Positions 50,150-63,129 of a DNA stretch of 64,000 bases are shown here, one piece after another. The translations under genes and the position numbers were made by a program. The notes under the pieces were generated by a model. The model was given only the letters and a program-made list of their open reading frames with translations, searched no databases and was not told where the DNA came from. The stretch covers positions 3,150,077 through 3,214,076 of the forward strand of contig QANY01008042.1 of NCBI GenBank assembly GCA_003255025.1, in the 5' to 3' direction. This DNA comes from Datisca glomerata. Lineage: Eukaryota > Streptophyta > Magnoliopsida > Cucurbitales > Datiscaceae. Each line of letters starts with the position of its first letter. The stretch's first letter is position 1.

Positions 50150-52960
50150 TCAAACAATTTTCATAATCTTTTCTAGGTAGTGCATTGTCTCTTGCAAAAG
50201 AAGATCGAAGGTAGGTGGCACAATTATGTGGATTTGTTGCATAGGAGGCTCAACCTTGTCAGATTGTTGCTTTGGTTTCTTTTTGTCCGCCGTTGACCCA
50301 AAAGCTATTATGTATAGAGAGTTCAGTATTGGGGATGACTTTATTAGCCTCTTTGATTGAAACATCTTTGTCTCGTGCACTTTAATGAGCTTCCTTCTTT
50401 TTGGTTTGTTTTCCTTCCTTCAGAGATTCAAAATATTAATAAGTAATCAAAATGATATGCAACACAATGTTTATGATATGTTAAAAAATTGTTTATAGAC
50501 TTACGTCATTCATTGCATCCTTGTTGTATATTAATATTCCCCTCTCTGAATTTCCAGCAGCAGGAATCTGAAAACCACCAGAAAAACAAGTTCAAAATAA
50601 TGAGTAAAGAGATATATTTATTGCTCACTAAAAAGAATAATAATTTTTTAAAAATGTGTTAACTAAAGATACTATTAGTATGATGTAAAAAAGTTATTTG
50701 CTGACGTACTTCAGTCGTTACGGTCTCAGTCATTATCTCTTTCCTCTTGCCTAAATTTCTGATAACATTAACTTGCACTAATCAGTTTTAAAGGGGACCG
50801 AGATTTATTATTAACTGTCATAAATTTAAAACTATATCAGTTGATGACACAATACTCAAATCAGTAGAAAGACATATTTTATTTTTTTGTAAAGAAAATT
50901 TATGACATGTAAAATAAATGTTTATTGACTTACTTCCTCCGTTACAGCTTATGTTTGCTTTTCTTTCCCACCAACTTTTGCATCATACTCAACCTGCACT
51001 CATAAGTTTATACAATATTTTTAGTAATATTATTCAAACTCATTTATGCTAAAACTAATTATTGTATTACTAGTCTATTTCAAGAACATATATTTTTAGA
51101 CTTACATTGTCTTTTTTATGTTGATTTGAACCTTTTCCTCCAGAGTCCACAACTTCATCATTTTTATCCTGTTTTACATTTTGTGCAAGTAATTTTTCTT
51201 ATGATTAGTAAACATTTTTCTGGTGATATGTTAACAACATTTTTCTGATGATATGTTAACAACAATATATTTACATTGTTCAGGTTTTCTCCATGTGCTA
51301 TTGGCGTTTCCATGTGGGAACCAACATCTTCATATCCTTTATTGTTGTGAGCTTCACAATGTTCAACATTTTCCTATGTTTCACCAAATGTTTGCCATGA
51401 CCAATCATAATTTAGGTAAATATATTACTTAAGCTTAGTTAACTAAACTTTTACTTACTTCATCTATTTACTAACCAAATGTTTACACATTGTGCATACT
51501 TACACTATTTAGGTTTTATGCATGTGCAATTGGTGTCTCCATGTGAGAACCACCAGCTTCATATCCTTCATTGTTGTATGCTTCACCCATTTCTACATTT
51601 CCCTGAAAAATATTCCTCTATTAATGGATTTCAATAATATTGGGATTTGTCATACATGTTCATCTTATTTCTTGTTGGTTGTTTTAATCAAATTGTTGAT
51701 TAGTTGTCGCATTTCACTAAATTTTTGAATCATCATTGTTGTCATGCTTGACATTTTCTAAAAAATCTCAGATTAATATTGTTGACAGCATGTTAACTAT
51801 ATGTTTACCAGGCATATAATTGTTTTTAATTATATAAGTACCTCAGTTTGTGTAAGTACTATTGAACCTAATGAAACGAGGATATTTAGTAATATAAATA
51901 GAAGAAATATATAATTTAAATATTAATTCCCAAGCATTTTAATCTACCATCATTACCTCATTGCTTATGTTGTCCTTAGTTGTACTATTTACAAAAGTCT
52001 TAGATGATTCTTTCTAGGAGTCTAATATTTAGAATGTGATTTCTTTTGATACCTTGCCTTTTACTTTTGAAGATGTGGCATTAATTTGTAACCTTAAGCT
52101 ACATCTTCTTTTTTAGGGGTTCTCTTCCTACTATAAAATTTTGAAGTTTATAAAATATCTTAAGTAAAACAAGTTCTTACAGAATGTAAACTTTATGTCT
52201 ACAAGTTATGTAACCATAGTATCATGTTTATATCTTTTTCCATCAAACTACAATGTGGCTAACAATAAATTATATATACTTACATTGTTGTCTTTTCTCC
52301 GTCGCTTTGAAGATACGATGGATCTTCTTTGGTTTTCTTTGTTTTCCTTGGAAAATTTCTCTTTGAAACTTTCTTCTTTGATCCTCTTTGAGTTCTCATT
52401 GCTGCATTTTTCAATCGCGTACATGATTTATGTTATTAAAGGAAGTCATGAAAATCATTCAAATTCAAATATGATGTCTACAAGTATTCTTAATAGTACT
52501 ACAAACATCATTTTTAATATTTGTTAACATTATTTTTACAATCGATGTCTACAAGATCTTTAAGTGTATGTTAACATTATTTTTAACATATGTTAACATA
52601 TAGAAATTGTACCATTACATGCCTAACATAATGAATTCAGAATATTATAGTTTGTCTTATCCCTAGAATGATCAAAGGATTTATAATAAGAAATTTGGTA
52701 AAAGGTGTACCGTTATTTTACCATTAGTTAACATTATTTTCATGAGAAATAACATAGTCAAGTACTAATTATGATTTGATTTTCATATAAAGAATAAATG
52801 ACATTCAATGTCAGTTACCATCAATTTAATATAGTATTAGCAACACAAAAGTTCATCTACTTCTTACAGCTGATTAATATTCTCCAACAGCAACAATAAG
52901 AATTACTTCATTAACATGAGCAACAACAACAATGATGAACTGAAACTACAATAAATAGTA
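50150..52960 (-). pseudogene. MULE-2 antisense multi-exon gene, unrecognised (Ulp1-associated type possible)
   Basis: On the minus strand, charged exon-like segments alternate with AT-rich intron-like DNA. One at about 52400-52290 is Lys/Arg-rich (GSKKKVSKRNFPRKTKK). Two near-duplicate segments at about 51400-51290 and 51600-51510 share EGYE..GSHMETPIAHA or close variants. The last, 50380-50150, has KSSPILNS and GSTADKKKPKQQ. No catalytic domain is visible. MULEs with antisense Ulp1-like genes (KI-MULE or CUMULE type) often have such charged linkers, and Ulp1-like exons do occur at 62-63.8 kb. The identity is therefore a guess and the exon borders are approximate. Confidence 0.33.
51275..51610. 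repeat. Tandemly duplicated exon-like block
   Basis: About 51275-51385 and 51500-51605 are diverged direct copies. Shared blocks include TTAGGTTTT or TCAGGTTTT, CCATGTGAGAACCA or CCATGTGGGAACCA, and TTCATATCC. They are separated by about 120 bases, consistent with duplication of one exon plus intron. Confidence 0.6.
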
Positions 52961-53235
52961 AAACACTGAAACAACAACATGCAATTTTTTTGATAGCGAT
53001 AACAGAGCTAGTAGAACAATGATGAAGGGAAACAAATTAAAAAAATAATCGATTATTATGTTGTTACCTGATGACAATCACTGTATAAATCGGTGGAGAT
53101 CGAGAGAAATTTCTTGAAAATAGGTTTTGAGAGGCAAACTTTTAAAGAAATCTATTGAGATTTTTTGGTGATTTTGATTGTGGATGGGTTTCACGGGTTG
53201 GGGAGGGTTTCTCGGGTTTGTGCTTTTGATTTTCG

Positions 53236-53508
53236 GTTTTGACAATAGAGGTTGGAGTGTGTTTCGGTAGTGGTGAGACACGGTGGTCCAGTGACCACTC
53301 TCCTTGTCTCGGTGGATGGAGTCCTTGCTTGGAGGTTGGAGTGGGCTTCAGTAGTGGGTTTTGGCAGTGGAGGTTGGAGTGAGTTTCAGCAGTAGAGAGA
53401 CATGGTGGTTGACGGTGGCCTGATGGCTACTCTCCTTGACTCGGTGGCTGGAGTCCTGCTTGGTGGTCTCTCACTTTGCTCGAAGGTCTAGGAGTTAGTT
53501 TCGACAGT
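53236..53508. repeat. About 122-bp direct repeat, two copies, near MULE-2 end
   Basis: Units 53236-53357 and 53358 to about 53508 share GAGGTTGGAGTG, GTTTC.G.AGT, ACTCTCCTTG, CTCGGTGG and TGGAGTCC. Locally GC-richer than the surroundings. Subterminal repeats are common in MULEs. Confidence 0.7.
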
Positions 53509-53697
53509 GGAGTGTGTTCGTCTGTGAGTGATTGTGAGAATTAACAGATTTTATTTTGTAATGATAGGGGCATTTATGGAATTTCATATTTTAATTGATG
53601 ATTATATCAATTGATGAGTCATATATACAGTTTCTATTTTATATGGGTTATTATTACTAATTACTTATGAAAGAGGGCTACCCATGCGAAAAGCCCT

Positions 53698-55929
53698 TTA
53701 AATTATAGTATGGGTTTAAGGATATAGTAAACTTTTGAGGGGTCTTTTTCCTCGACCTCGTCTTGAATAACCAAAAAATATTTCTTTTGGGCTTTACAAA
53801 ATTTTGGGCACTAATAATATGTGCGCGCGCGCACACACACACGTTATGTTTGATTTCAAACTCGGGTTCGAACATGAGAAGTACGCCATACTAATTTACC
53901 ATGGATGACTTATATCTTAAGGTCAGGTGTTGATGAGCACATTGAATAATCCACATGGCTAAGAGTCGTCACAACCTAGGCACAATGATGCAATTATTAG
54001 GGGTGCACTTTTCTATTAAGAGATGAAATGTTCCAAATGTTCTTAGAAGATCTTGCTCCCATTGGACAATTTGTATCTATATACATTAAGATCCTGATTC
54101 ATGGATCTCTAAATTCGAGAAAGGAAAATAAAATAACAGGATTGAACCATTTCTGCTCATAAAACTTAGGGTTTCAAGAAAATAATTATGTAAATATACC
54201 AAGTAAAACACACCATAAGTATACTAAAATATACAACCCAAATATTTTAAACACCATTAAAATTTAAAATACATAGTATAAATATAACGTTTACTTGAAG
54301 GTCATTTTTATAATAATTTTTTTAGTTCTCGTTTTTGCTGACTAAAGCTATTTTTTATGACAATGTTTGTGACTTTTCAGTAACTGTCATACTTTTCAGA
54401 TTTTTCAATTTTAAAGAATTTTAAAATTTGTTTCAATATTTATCTCATGAAAAATTCTCATGGAATTTCCTTCTTCTCTTCTTTATTGAAGTGCTCTGTT
54501 TTTAAAGAATTTTTATATTTGTTCTCGTGAACATGTCATATTCATAATGACATATATTCAACTTGAGTAATACTAGGACAAAAAATTTACAGAATTTAAC
54601 AAAGAATAATCAATATAAATACTCATTGACACCAAACATTGTGTGTAGTTAATACGTAAAATATTTTATTCGTGTTAATACATAATTACACAGAGAAAAA
54701 TAATATATTTAAAAAAGTGCAGTTATTGTAAATGCATTGATATTGAAATTAAGTCTATGTTAATTGTCAAAAATTTATTGTTTACGTGTAAATAAACCAA
54801 TTTATAGAGACTGGAATAATTATTTACACATCCTTTTTAAAGAAAGTAATTGTATGCACATATATATTTATAGAGAATAGAAATATTCAAATTATAAACC
54901 AATTTACAAAATAAAGGTCCAATTTATATAGTATCGAACAACCACTTACACATGTCCAATCGGTGCCAGTTTTCATATTGCTAGGTTGATTTGTTTCTAT
55001 TTCTCCATCGACAGTAAAGCCGTACTAACAGCTTAAAATTTGCATATAAATGATATTTGTACCTAAAAATGGATTTTTAAATCATAACCTAAAGATGCTC
55101 GATCATGTAAATATGTTATTTGTTTATGAAAATGTATTTCTATTGTTTATCGGACTATTATGTAGGCTAACATAGATTGAAATTGGGAATTCACCTTGAG
55201 ATTGGGTAATTCTTCGTGCCGACATACAAATCAGAAACCTTGTTGAAATCATTGAAGTATTCGCTGTCATCTGAAATGTTGAGCTGCTGGTTCCTAAGTG
55301 CCGCATGAAATGTCCGTAAAAGAGGTTTGTGATAGGGACTATTGAGAGTTGGGGAAGTTCTTCATCGTCGTATGAGATGTCGAGCCATGAATAACTCATT
55401 GCCGCCTGAGATTTCATGAGGGAGAGGTCTACGACATGGATGGATCGAGAGGAGTGGAAATAAAGGGTGGTCTTCGCAATCTGAGGGTTTTAACGTTTCT
55501 GAGTTTTGAAAAGTTTTTTTTTTCTAATGTTTTATCATCGGGCTTATTTTGGCCTAAGTTTCTTTTGAGTATCAAAGTAGCTCATTGCAACATTATTAGT
55601 CTAGATTTCAAACTTCCCACCCAATAGATAATGTCTCCAAAGCCGCAAGGGTTACAAGAAAAAATACATAATAAACACAAGGGATAAATCCAATTTAAAC
55701 CCCTAATTGGATAATCCAATTTTTAAATTTTCTTAATTTGTATAATAAAAGTATATTTACGCTATATTAAATTATAAAATTTGGATATTTAAAAAAATTG
55801 ACTAAAATCTAATATTTTAGGAATTCATGACAGAAATCAAATTTGGTCCTATAATATTGTTAGCCTGTAATCTCTTTTTAAAAAGTAACATATTTACTAT
55901 CATAATGTATTAGCTTAACTAGTAAAAGT
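53698..55929. other. Gene-free region between MULE-2 and the LINE fragment
   Basis: AT-rich. A 97-codon minus-strand frame at 55124-55417 has ordinary-looking composition but no domain I recognise and no splice context, so I do not call it a gene. Nothing else is identifiable apart from the alternating repeat at 53821. Confidence 0.5.
53821..53844. repeat. Alternating purine-pyrimidine repeat (GC)n(AC)n
   Basis: GTGCGCGCGCGCACACACAC followed by ACGT: 24 bases of strict alternation, the pattern most prone to Z-DNA. Its first part is self-complementary. Confidence 0.85.
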
Positions 55930-56225
55930 TCGAGGTTAACAACAAAAGAAGAAGTGCTTCTACAGCTTTCTCTCTCTCTGAGACTTTCTTCTCCCTAGTG
56001 AGACTCCTTCCCTCTTCGTCGCCCTAGGGGTTTTTTTCTTCTCTTCCAAGCTTTTGTCTCATCGTTCTGATGGAGTCCGTTGAGAAGCTTTGCCAATCCA
56101 TGTTGCTTACGGAGAAGGAGCAAAAGGTTTTGGAGGTGGAGGACTATTATCCGGTAGAGATGGGTCCGGATATGTCTTTGTGTTTGGTGATTAAAATCTT
56201 TTTTGGAAGAAAGTTAATCAGAAAG
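55930..56225 (+). pseudogene. 5' end of an L1-type LINE, ORF1 start
   Basis: A CT-rich leader (55950-56065, with TCTCTCTCTCTGAGACTTTC) precedes ATG 56070. The next 52 codons (MESVEKLCQSMLLTEKEQ, later a CLVIKIFFGRK motif) match the start of plant L1 ORF1 proteins with a DUF4283-type domain (CLVGKLL..R pattern). The reading frame is cut after about 52 codons by the LTR of copia-3. The apparent continuation to 56297 is LTR sequence. No other LINE parts are in the window. Confidence 0.65.
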
Positions 56226-56596
56226 TGTTGGAAAACTCAGATCCGAGCGTTCAGGGTGAGTCAACCCGATCTGATTTTAAAATTGAATTATTGGTAGTTT
56301 TGAAATGAAAAACTATCAATAGTGGTTAATATAAAAACTACCGTTAACTTCTATGTGGCATAACTTCATTTTTTATTTTTTGAAAAGAAAATTTGGCCTA
56401 CGAAAAAATTATAGAGAAAATCATTCCTCTAACACTAAAATCAAGTTTTCACATACAAAATCAAATATTCTCAGATTGTGGAACAAGTGGAGAGTTCATT
56501 TTCATGATTTTCTACAAGATCCAGCATGTAATTCGTCAATTCGATCAATTTCGTTGCATAATCAAGTAAATATACTTGACTCAATTATTTTCAACA
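56226..56596 (+). repeat. copia-3 5' LTR
   Basis: 371 bp beginning TGTTGGAAAACTC and ending TTTTCAACA, so it carries the TGTTG..CAACA terminal inverted repeat of copia LTRs. It is followed at once by the primer-binding site. Confidence 0.8.
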
Positions 56597-56609
56597 TTGG
56601 TATCAGAGC
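56597..56609 (+). other. copia-3 primer-binding site
   Basis: TTGGTATCAGAGC, a perfect complement to the initiator-methionine tRNA 3' end, adjoining the LTR end. Confidence 0.92.
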
Positions 56610-58075
56610 AAATCGTGACGTTTTCATGCCTATATGAGTCTTAAAGAAATTTGTTCAGAATTGATTATATATCCTTGACTATATATCTTCGTATGTTTGT
56701 TTGTGTAATTTTGTTTCACAAAATATTAGTATCCTGCATAATTTTTAATCTCACGTGTTGTTGTCCTCTTACATATGTCCATATGCAAATCTGATGCTTT
56801 ATGATTAAAATATGAAGCAATTTTTTTCTTCACTAGCCCACTCATTCTTTTATGATTTATGAATATTTAACAAATGGGTGGTTGTAAACAATTCAGTAAA
56901 TAATAGATTTGAGTGAGTTTTTAACAGAATGTGTTTTTGCCTACTACCCAATTTTTTTACTGAATTGGATGTGATTTTAATTCTATCAATTTCTTTTATT
57001 TGGTTAAAAACTCCATTTGCATTCGTTAATGTGGGTGGCTATTCTGCGTACTATTATGTATTCGGAGTCTGTTCCACCATATTATAGCCAACGATTATTC
57101 GCTAATGTTGGTGGCATTTACATTTGCATAATCAAAACAAATGTGATATGTTGACACTGCATGCGTTAATATGGGTTAAGATTGGAAGTCTTTTGGCCAC
57201 TATTGAGTTTTGATTGTGAAATGGTTTTTGAGTTATTTTGTCAAATTTTTTTAATTAAAAATGTGATATATTTTTTATGTTAGTACAAAATATGGATTGA
57301 AACCTAGATTAGATAGATCATATATTTTATACTATGAATTTTGTGAGTACAAAATGAATCCATATCACAACATGGTTGAACATGTAGTACATTTGAGTTG
57401 TACAACGAAGTGCGAAAAAATGGTATTGAAGTTGAGATAGATATATACAAAATTCCTCTCAATTCCTTGCCTGACTCGTTGAATGTAGATAAGAACAGAT
57501 CATGAAAAAGTATACATTTGAAGAACACGAGAGTATTATAGAAGATCTCATATCAAGAGAGGAACGAAATATACGTTTTGGAATTTGCCGATCAGCTGCA
57601 TTATCACAATTTGTAAATCTTCAGATCGCAAGATTGAGCCTTGGCGTAGACTGGAAGGGACATGCACTGAATGGAGTCTCATGTTCAAGCGTTGAACACA
57701 TTTTGGTGTCCCATTTCTTTTGTATATACGATGATTGTTTTTAGCATCTTTATCTAACTAAGTTGCCATATTTAGTATAGTCTTTTATTTTGTGTGTATA
57801 CTTTTCATGTTATGGTATTAACTAAGTGGGAGTTATGATAAATGAGATTAGTGTATTCTCATATGTGATATGTTTTGGGCATATAACTAAGTAATGATGA
57901 TTTGATATTTTATATGGGAGATGATTGTAAGCACTGCAAACTTTCGATCCTATACTCAATATCATTTCATCATGACTTAGTTAAGTTTGCCATAACTTTA
58001 AGATGTGAATGTGCGTTTTTTCTTTAGACGTGCTAGTATTTATATGTGCTATTGTGTTTATATGTTGTAGTTAAT
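56610..58075 (+). other. copia-3 leader
   Basis: About 1.5 kb without recognised coding sequence. An 80-codon open frame (57502-57744) has a charged start but no domain I know. It might be a captured fragment or chance. Confidence 0.45.
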
Positions 58076-61000
58076 ATGGCTTCCGCATAAAAAAATATAA
58101 TAGCTGAACTGAACAAGAGTGAGAAACTGAACGGTGATAATTTTGATATTTGGCATCGAAAAGTTCACTATATTCTCGAGGAACAAGAAGTTCTAGAAAC
58201 CCTTGAAACCAATATAACTGAACCTGAAGATGGTACTTCTACTCAACATAGAAGAGATCAATAGGCTTATCGTTTATGGATACGAAAGAACTTCATAGCT
58301 CGCATTACATTGTTGAGCTGCATGCTAGATGATCTTATGTGTGAGTTTGAAAAGTTTGAAGTTGCCAAGAATATGTGTGATGCTCTAAAACAGAAATTTG
58401 GTTTGAGTTCAGTAACAAGACTAAGATAGCTCATGATCAAATTTGACACATATGTGAAGCGCCAACATCACACAATGAAAAAACATTAGAGAGAGATGTC
58501 AAACATGATCAGAGAGTTAAAGAGTTTGGGCATGCACTAACTGATGAACAACAAGTTCAAGCTGTCATTCGTTCCCTCCCTCAAAATTGGAAACACATGA
58601 AGGTCAACATGACGCACAATGAAAATATAAATTTTTTTAATGATATTGCGCATCATGTGGAATTAGAAGATGATAGCTTGGAAGCTGCTAAATCTTCTAC
58701 TCAAGTTTATGTTGCTGAAATAATTTCCCAAAATAGAGGTTTTAAGGGATAGGGAAATTCTAAATTTTTCAATAAAGAAAAGAAAAGAAAATGTGCAAAC
58801 CCACAATACAAAGGCAAGAAACTTGAGACCAATCGTCATATAAGAGGCAAACATGGCGGTAAAAGGAAGAATAAGAGTGAGATGAAATGTCATAACTGTG
58901 GCACTTTGGGTCACTTTGGGTGTGAATGCACTGCGTCTCCCAGTGAACCCAATCAAGACAATGTACTTTCTAATATTGCTTCTCACTGTTGTTATGTTTC
59001 TAGCAGTGTGTTACTAACCGAATCTTATCCTGTATGGATTGTAGATTCATGAGCAACTGACCATGTAGCTAGAGAGAAGGGAGCATTTATAGAGTATCAT
59101 CGAGTCCTACTGGGAGCAAGATGGATCTATATATGAAACAATTTCAGAGTAGAAGTTAAAGGAATTGGCATTTGCAAGCTTACGTTGTGTGGTGGTCAAA
59201 CGTTATTCCTACATGATGTACTTTATGCTCCTGAGATTAGGTGAAACTTAGTCTCTGTAACTATTCTCCTAGGTTTAGGTTTCAATATAAATTTTCATTC
59301 AGGTGGTGCAACTTCTATTTAGATAATAAATACTATGGATCTGGTTATTTTTCGAATAATTTTATTGTTCTAGACACTAAACATAACAATGCTAGTAATG
59401 ATTATTTGTTTTCTTTAATAGCATCGTCTAGTAATAATACGATTGATGCTAATATATGGCATGCTCAATTAGGTCATATAGGGAAATATAGAATGAATAG
59501 GCTTGCTAAAGAAGGTCTATTAGACTTATTTGTAAAGATAGAGTTGCCTATACGTGAGCATTGTATTGCCGAAAAAATAACTAGAAAACCATTTGGAAAG
59601 GTAAAAATGCTTATTATCCATTGCAATTAATTCATTATGATATTTGTGGTCCTATGAATGTGAAGACGAGACGTGGCACTTCATATTTCATCACTTTTAA
59701 TCTCCATAAATCTGAAGCATTCGACTATTCAAACGATTTATGAATTTGGTGGAGAATCAAATAGACAAAAGGATAAAAGCATTAAGAATATATAGATGTT
59801 GTGAATATATTTCTAATCGATTCAAAGAATTATGTGATGCAAATGGAATATTTAGACAACTAACTATTCCTGGAACTCCACAATAAAATGGTGTTGTGAA
59901 AAGAAGGAATAGAACGTTTCTAGATATGGTAAGGTCTATGATGGCACAAACGAGCTTACCCATTTCATATTGGGGAGATGTGTTACTTACTGCTACATAT
60001 TTACTTAATCGTATACCTTCTAAATTAGTAACTTCCAACCCATATGAACTTTGGACAAGCAGAAAACCCGACTTAAGTAATCTGCGACCTTGGGGGTCTG
60101 CAGCTTATGTTCATAATTCTTCTCATTAGTGGTAAACTTGGTCCGAGAGGTAAGAAGTCCATTTTTATAAGATATGTTGAACACTCTAAATGATACGTTT
60201 TCATTGGTGAACACATTGATGGAAATTTACTGAATTTGAATCAAGAGATGCCACATTTTTAGAGAATGGATTTTCTAAAAAAAGAGAAGCTAGTTAAGAT
60301 CTAAGTCTATATGTGATAGATGATCTTGACACTAATGTTACTATGGATCAGACATCTGAAATGATTGAGAATGTGTCTCATCTCCTTGATCTAAGTGGGA
60401 GTAACATTTTGACCGATGATATAAATCTGTAAGAAGATTATATACAGATAAGTACTCGTTAAAGTATTCCTCTTCGATGTTTTGAAATTGAGGGAGAAGA
60501 TTTTATGATTGCTCTACATGATGAACATGAATCGAGAACTGTGCGAGTGGCTCTTTCATCAGTTGTAAATGATCATTGGTTAAAGGCAATGGAAGAAGAA
60601 ATGGAGTCAATGGGAACAAACCATGTCTGGGACTTGGTTAATCTTCCACCAGGGTGTAAAGCTACTAGGAACAAATGGATTCTCAAAATTAAATGTAAGG
60701 AATATGGATCTATAGAAAGATATAAAGCACGTTTGATAGTTAAGGGTTACACTCAACAAGAACGAATAGTCTATGAGGAAACTTATTCACCTGTTATTAG
60801 GTTTGCCTCAATAAGTCTAATTTTAGCTATTGTTGCCCAGATGGATTTCGAATTACAGCAGATGGACATAAAAACTGCTTTCTTGAATGGGGAACTAGAT
60901 GAAGAAATTTACATGCAACAACTTAAGAATTTTGTTGCAAAAGGCCTGGAGCGCAAAGTATGCAAGCTCATAAGATCAATATATGGCCTCAATTAATCAT

Positions 61001-61376
61001 ATAGACAATGGTATCTTAGGTTTCATAGAGTCATAACCTCTTATGCTTTTATGATGATCAATGAAGACCATTGTGTTTATGTCAAAAACATATTGGGAGT
61101 AATTTTATAATTCTATCTTTGTTTGTAGATGATATCCTTTTGGCTGGGAATGATACAACATTTATCGTTACCATTAAAGAATGGTTGCCTTCACATATTG
61201 AGATGAAAGGCATGGTTGAAGCAACATTTATACTGAGTGTGAAGATATATCGAGATCGTTCAAAAAGACTTTTTGCTCTGTCGTAAGAATCATATATTAA
61301 GAAATTACTCGAACGATTGAATATGCGAGATTACAAACCCATCGACACTCCAATAGCAAAGAGTGAAATCAAATGA
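58076..61376 (+). pseudogene. copia-3 gag-pol polyprotein, decayed and 3' truncated
   Basis: It starts at ATG 58076, with a stop a few codons later. Gag (58076 to about 58740) carries ELNKSEKLNGDNFDIWHRK. The CCHC knuckle CHNCGTLGHFGCEC is at 58888-58929. In the protease motif at 59041-59067 the Gly codon of D-S-G-A is a TGA stop. GAG-pre-integrase follows (IWHAQLGHIGKYRMNRLA, about 59455), then integrase (to about 60130, with a stop inside the PQ.NG motif). RT (60505 to about 61376) has WLKAMEEEMESM, KARLIVKGYTQQE, MDIKTAFLNGELDEEIYM and FVDD (61122-61133) in place of YVDD. RNase H is missing. Open stretches of up to 163 codons remain in RT, so decay is moderate. Confidence 0.85.
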
Positions 61377-61485
61377 CAGATTAGATTGAGATAAAGCTTA
61401 AAAAGAAGTATCTTGCATCATGATCACTATCATTGTTTCCTTCCTACATCCACGAGTTTCGTGTCGTAGGTGGGGTAAGGAAGCA

Positions 61486-61890
61486 ATGGTAAACTTACAT
61501 CTCAAGATTTATACGTGCCGAGAATTTAATTTTGATCAAATTCCATGCAAGCATGCGTTAGCTACATATTGAGTGTGAAATATTTCTGTATACAGTATGT
61601 GTTTGAGGTAGTATAAAAAAGAGACCCTAATTGCCACGTATGCGGAAACAATACATCCTCTCAGAGATCAAGCAGATTGGGTCATCAGTCAAGGAGTTCA
61701 AGAAAAATCAGTATTGCCTCCTATAACATGGTGGCAAAGTAGCAGACCAATGATACAAATAATTCCATCTAGAGGTGAGGAAGTAATAAGAAAGAAGTGC
61801 ACACGTTGTGGGCAAATTGGTCACAACCAACAAACGTCTAGAAATCCAATCCCTTTCTCTCAACAAGATGGCCAATCCACTTCCCCTTAA
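61486..61890 (+). pseudogene. MULE-3 transposase C-terminus (SWIM and zinc knuckle)
   Basis: One frame, interrupted by three stops, carries the SWIM finger (YTCREFNFDQIPCKHALATY), then YAETIHPLRDQADW, LPPITWW, IPSRGEEV and a zinc knuckle CTRCGQIGHNQQ whose last cysteine is lost. This matches the C-terminus of the Mutator family represented by KI-MULE/CUMULE-type elements. Two of the stops are TGA at places where CGA (Arg) is likely, and one is TAG, consistent with C-to-T decay. The rest of the transposase is missing: copia-3 sequence lies directly upstream. Confidence 0.78.
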
Positions 61891-61980
61891 AATGTAATAA
61901 TTTAAATATGAATATAGATAGAAATTTACTTTTACCATTTTTAGTTAAATATAAATAAATATGGACTTGAGTATTTTGTA

Positions 61981-62165
61981 ACGATGACCATGAAGTTTAC
62001 TTTACAGTCAAGATGACCATGAAGTCATCCTGTAATCATCAAGAAGGCTACACGATGATCATGAAGTCATTTAGTAGCCTTCAAGAAGGCTATATGATGA
62101 CTATGAAGTCATCGTGTAGCCTACAAGAAGGCTACACGAAAACTACAAGAAGACTACATGGATGA
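61981..62165. repeat. 42-bp tandem repeat with palindromic core, array A
   Basis: Units of 42 bp (for example 62041-62082 and 62083-62124) read AAGAAGGCTACACGATGATC, ATGAAGTCAT and GTAGCC(T)(A/T)C. TGATCA and GTAG/CTAC make each unit partly self-complementary. Confidence 0.85.
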
Positions 62166-62282
62166 TAAAAAAAATTGGGATATAAACAACATATAGTATA
62201 AATCATCAAGCATTCAATAACATATAAAAAATTGGGCATTAAAAAACCATAAATAAGTAAAGTATAAAAAATACATATCCAA

Positions 62283-62715
62283 GTTATGCAATAAAAATTA
62301 TTTTCGTACATGCCCATGTACAAATAATTCAATTTCCATTCTTTTGCGATATTCTGGAATTTGATTTTGAGTTATTTCTTCAAGTTTCATCCCATATGTG
62401 ATGGCTTCGACAAACTTCAGGGCGAATGCAATCAAAGCTATTAAACACATGAAATGCAAAAACACAATTAAATAATATGTACAAAATTATAAGTGTATAG
62501 TGAACTTTAAAAATATGTATATTTCACTTACTCATTTTCTTGTCGTGGAACCTTCATGACCTCAAACGTCCACGTCTCTTTGGGTTGAACCTCTGATCCC
62601 TTCTTATAAATGTTCATGTCTTGAGGTAGACGAGGGATTATCTCCATATAAGGTTTCACCAAATCCAGATACATGGAGCGTTGATATGACGTGTTCATGG
62701 GGTTGTAAATACGAA
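62283..62715 (-). pseudogene. Ulp1/C48-like protease C-terminus (MULE-3 second gene)
   Basis: Minus-strand exon-like blocks. About 62715-62535 has SMYLDLVKPYMEIIPRLP and EVMKVPRQENE. About 62445-62300 has FALKFVEAITYGMKLEEITQ, then a FRKRM-like YRKRMEIELFVHG. The second block matches the C-terminal end of Ulp1-type cysteine proteases (pattern GIF..KF.E, then T...I..YRKRMA.EL), which remove SUMO from proteins. An AT-rich, intron-like gap separates them. The catalytic Cys region just before FALKF is not preserved. It converges on the plus-strand transposase, the known layout of Ulp1-carrying MULEs. Confidence 0.55.
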
Positions 62716-62734
62716 TTAACTAGCCATTCAAGAT

Positions 62735-63055
62735 GTTCGTGTAACCATAATATTGACTACAAAATGGGTATATGATGATCATGTAGCCCTCTTGTATTCT
62801 GCACGATGGGTACATGATGATCATGTACCCGTCTTCTAGTCTACACGATGTCCCTCTAACCATCGTGTAGGTTACAAGATGGTCACACGATGTCACTGTA
62901 ATCATATTGTAGGCTACACGATGGTTATAAAAAGTTCGTGTAACCATCAGGTAGACTACAATATGGGTACACAATGATCGTGTGGCCTTTTGTATTCTAC
63001 ATGATGTCTGTGTAACCATTGTGTAGTTTACAAGATCATCATGTACACTATAATC
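62735..63055. repeat. Palindrome-rich tandem repeat, array B
   Basis: Degenerate units of about 30-42 bp end in GTAGNCTAC or GTAGGTTAC and contain ACGATGGTTA- or ATGATGATCATGT-like cores. A perfect 23-base palindrome-type hairpin (GGGTACATGAT G ATCATGTACCC) is at 62808-62830. An open frame on the minus strand here is a by-product of the repeat. Confidence 0.8.
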
Positions 63056-63129
63056 TTGCAGGCATTTAAATCACCATCATAAAACTCATAATGTTGATCT
63101 GTAATTACATTGTGCAGGAACAAGAAAGT

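Larger units (their letters stand above)
48717..53697 (+). mobile_element. MULE-2 remnant
   Basis: A MULE transposase N-terminus (plus strand) lies at the left and a probable antisense multi-exon gene at the right. Direct repeats and a possible terminal repeat follow; on the minus strand the latter starts GGGCTTTTCGCATGGG near 53697. The left terminal repeat is not present: copia-2's LTR abuts at 48716. Without both ends the size and target duplication cannot be shown. Confidence 0.5.
56226..61400 (+). mobile_element. copia-3: Ty1/copia element, 3' end missing
   Basis: One LTR (56226-56596), a perfect initiator-Met primer site, a 1.5-kb leader and gag-pol in copia order on the plus strand up to reverse transcriptase. 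RNase H and the 3' LTR are absent: near 61400 the sequence changes to a MULE transposase. Inserted in a LINE ORF1. The 5' flank is GAAAG; the matching duplication is lost. Confidence 0.82.
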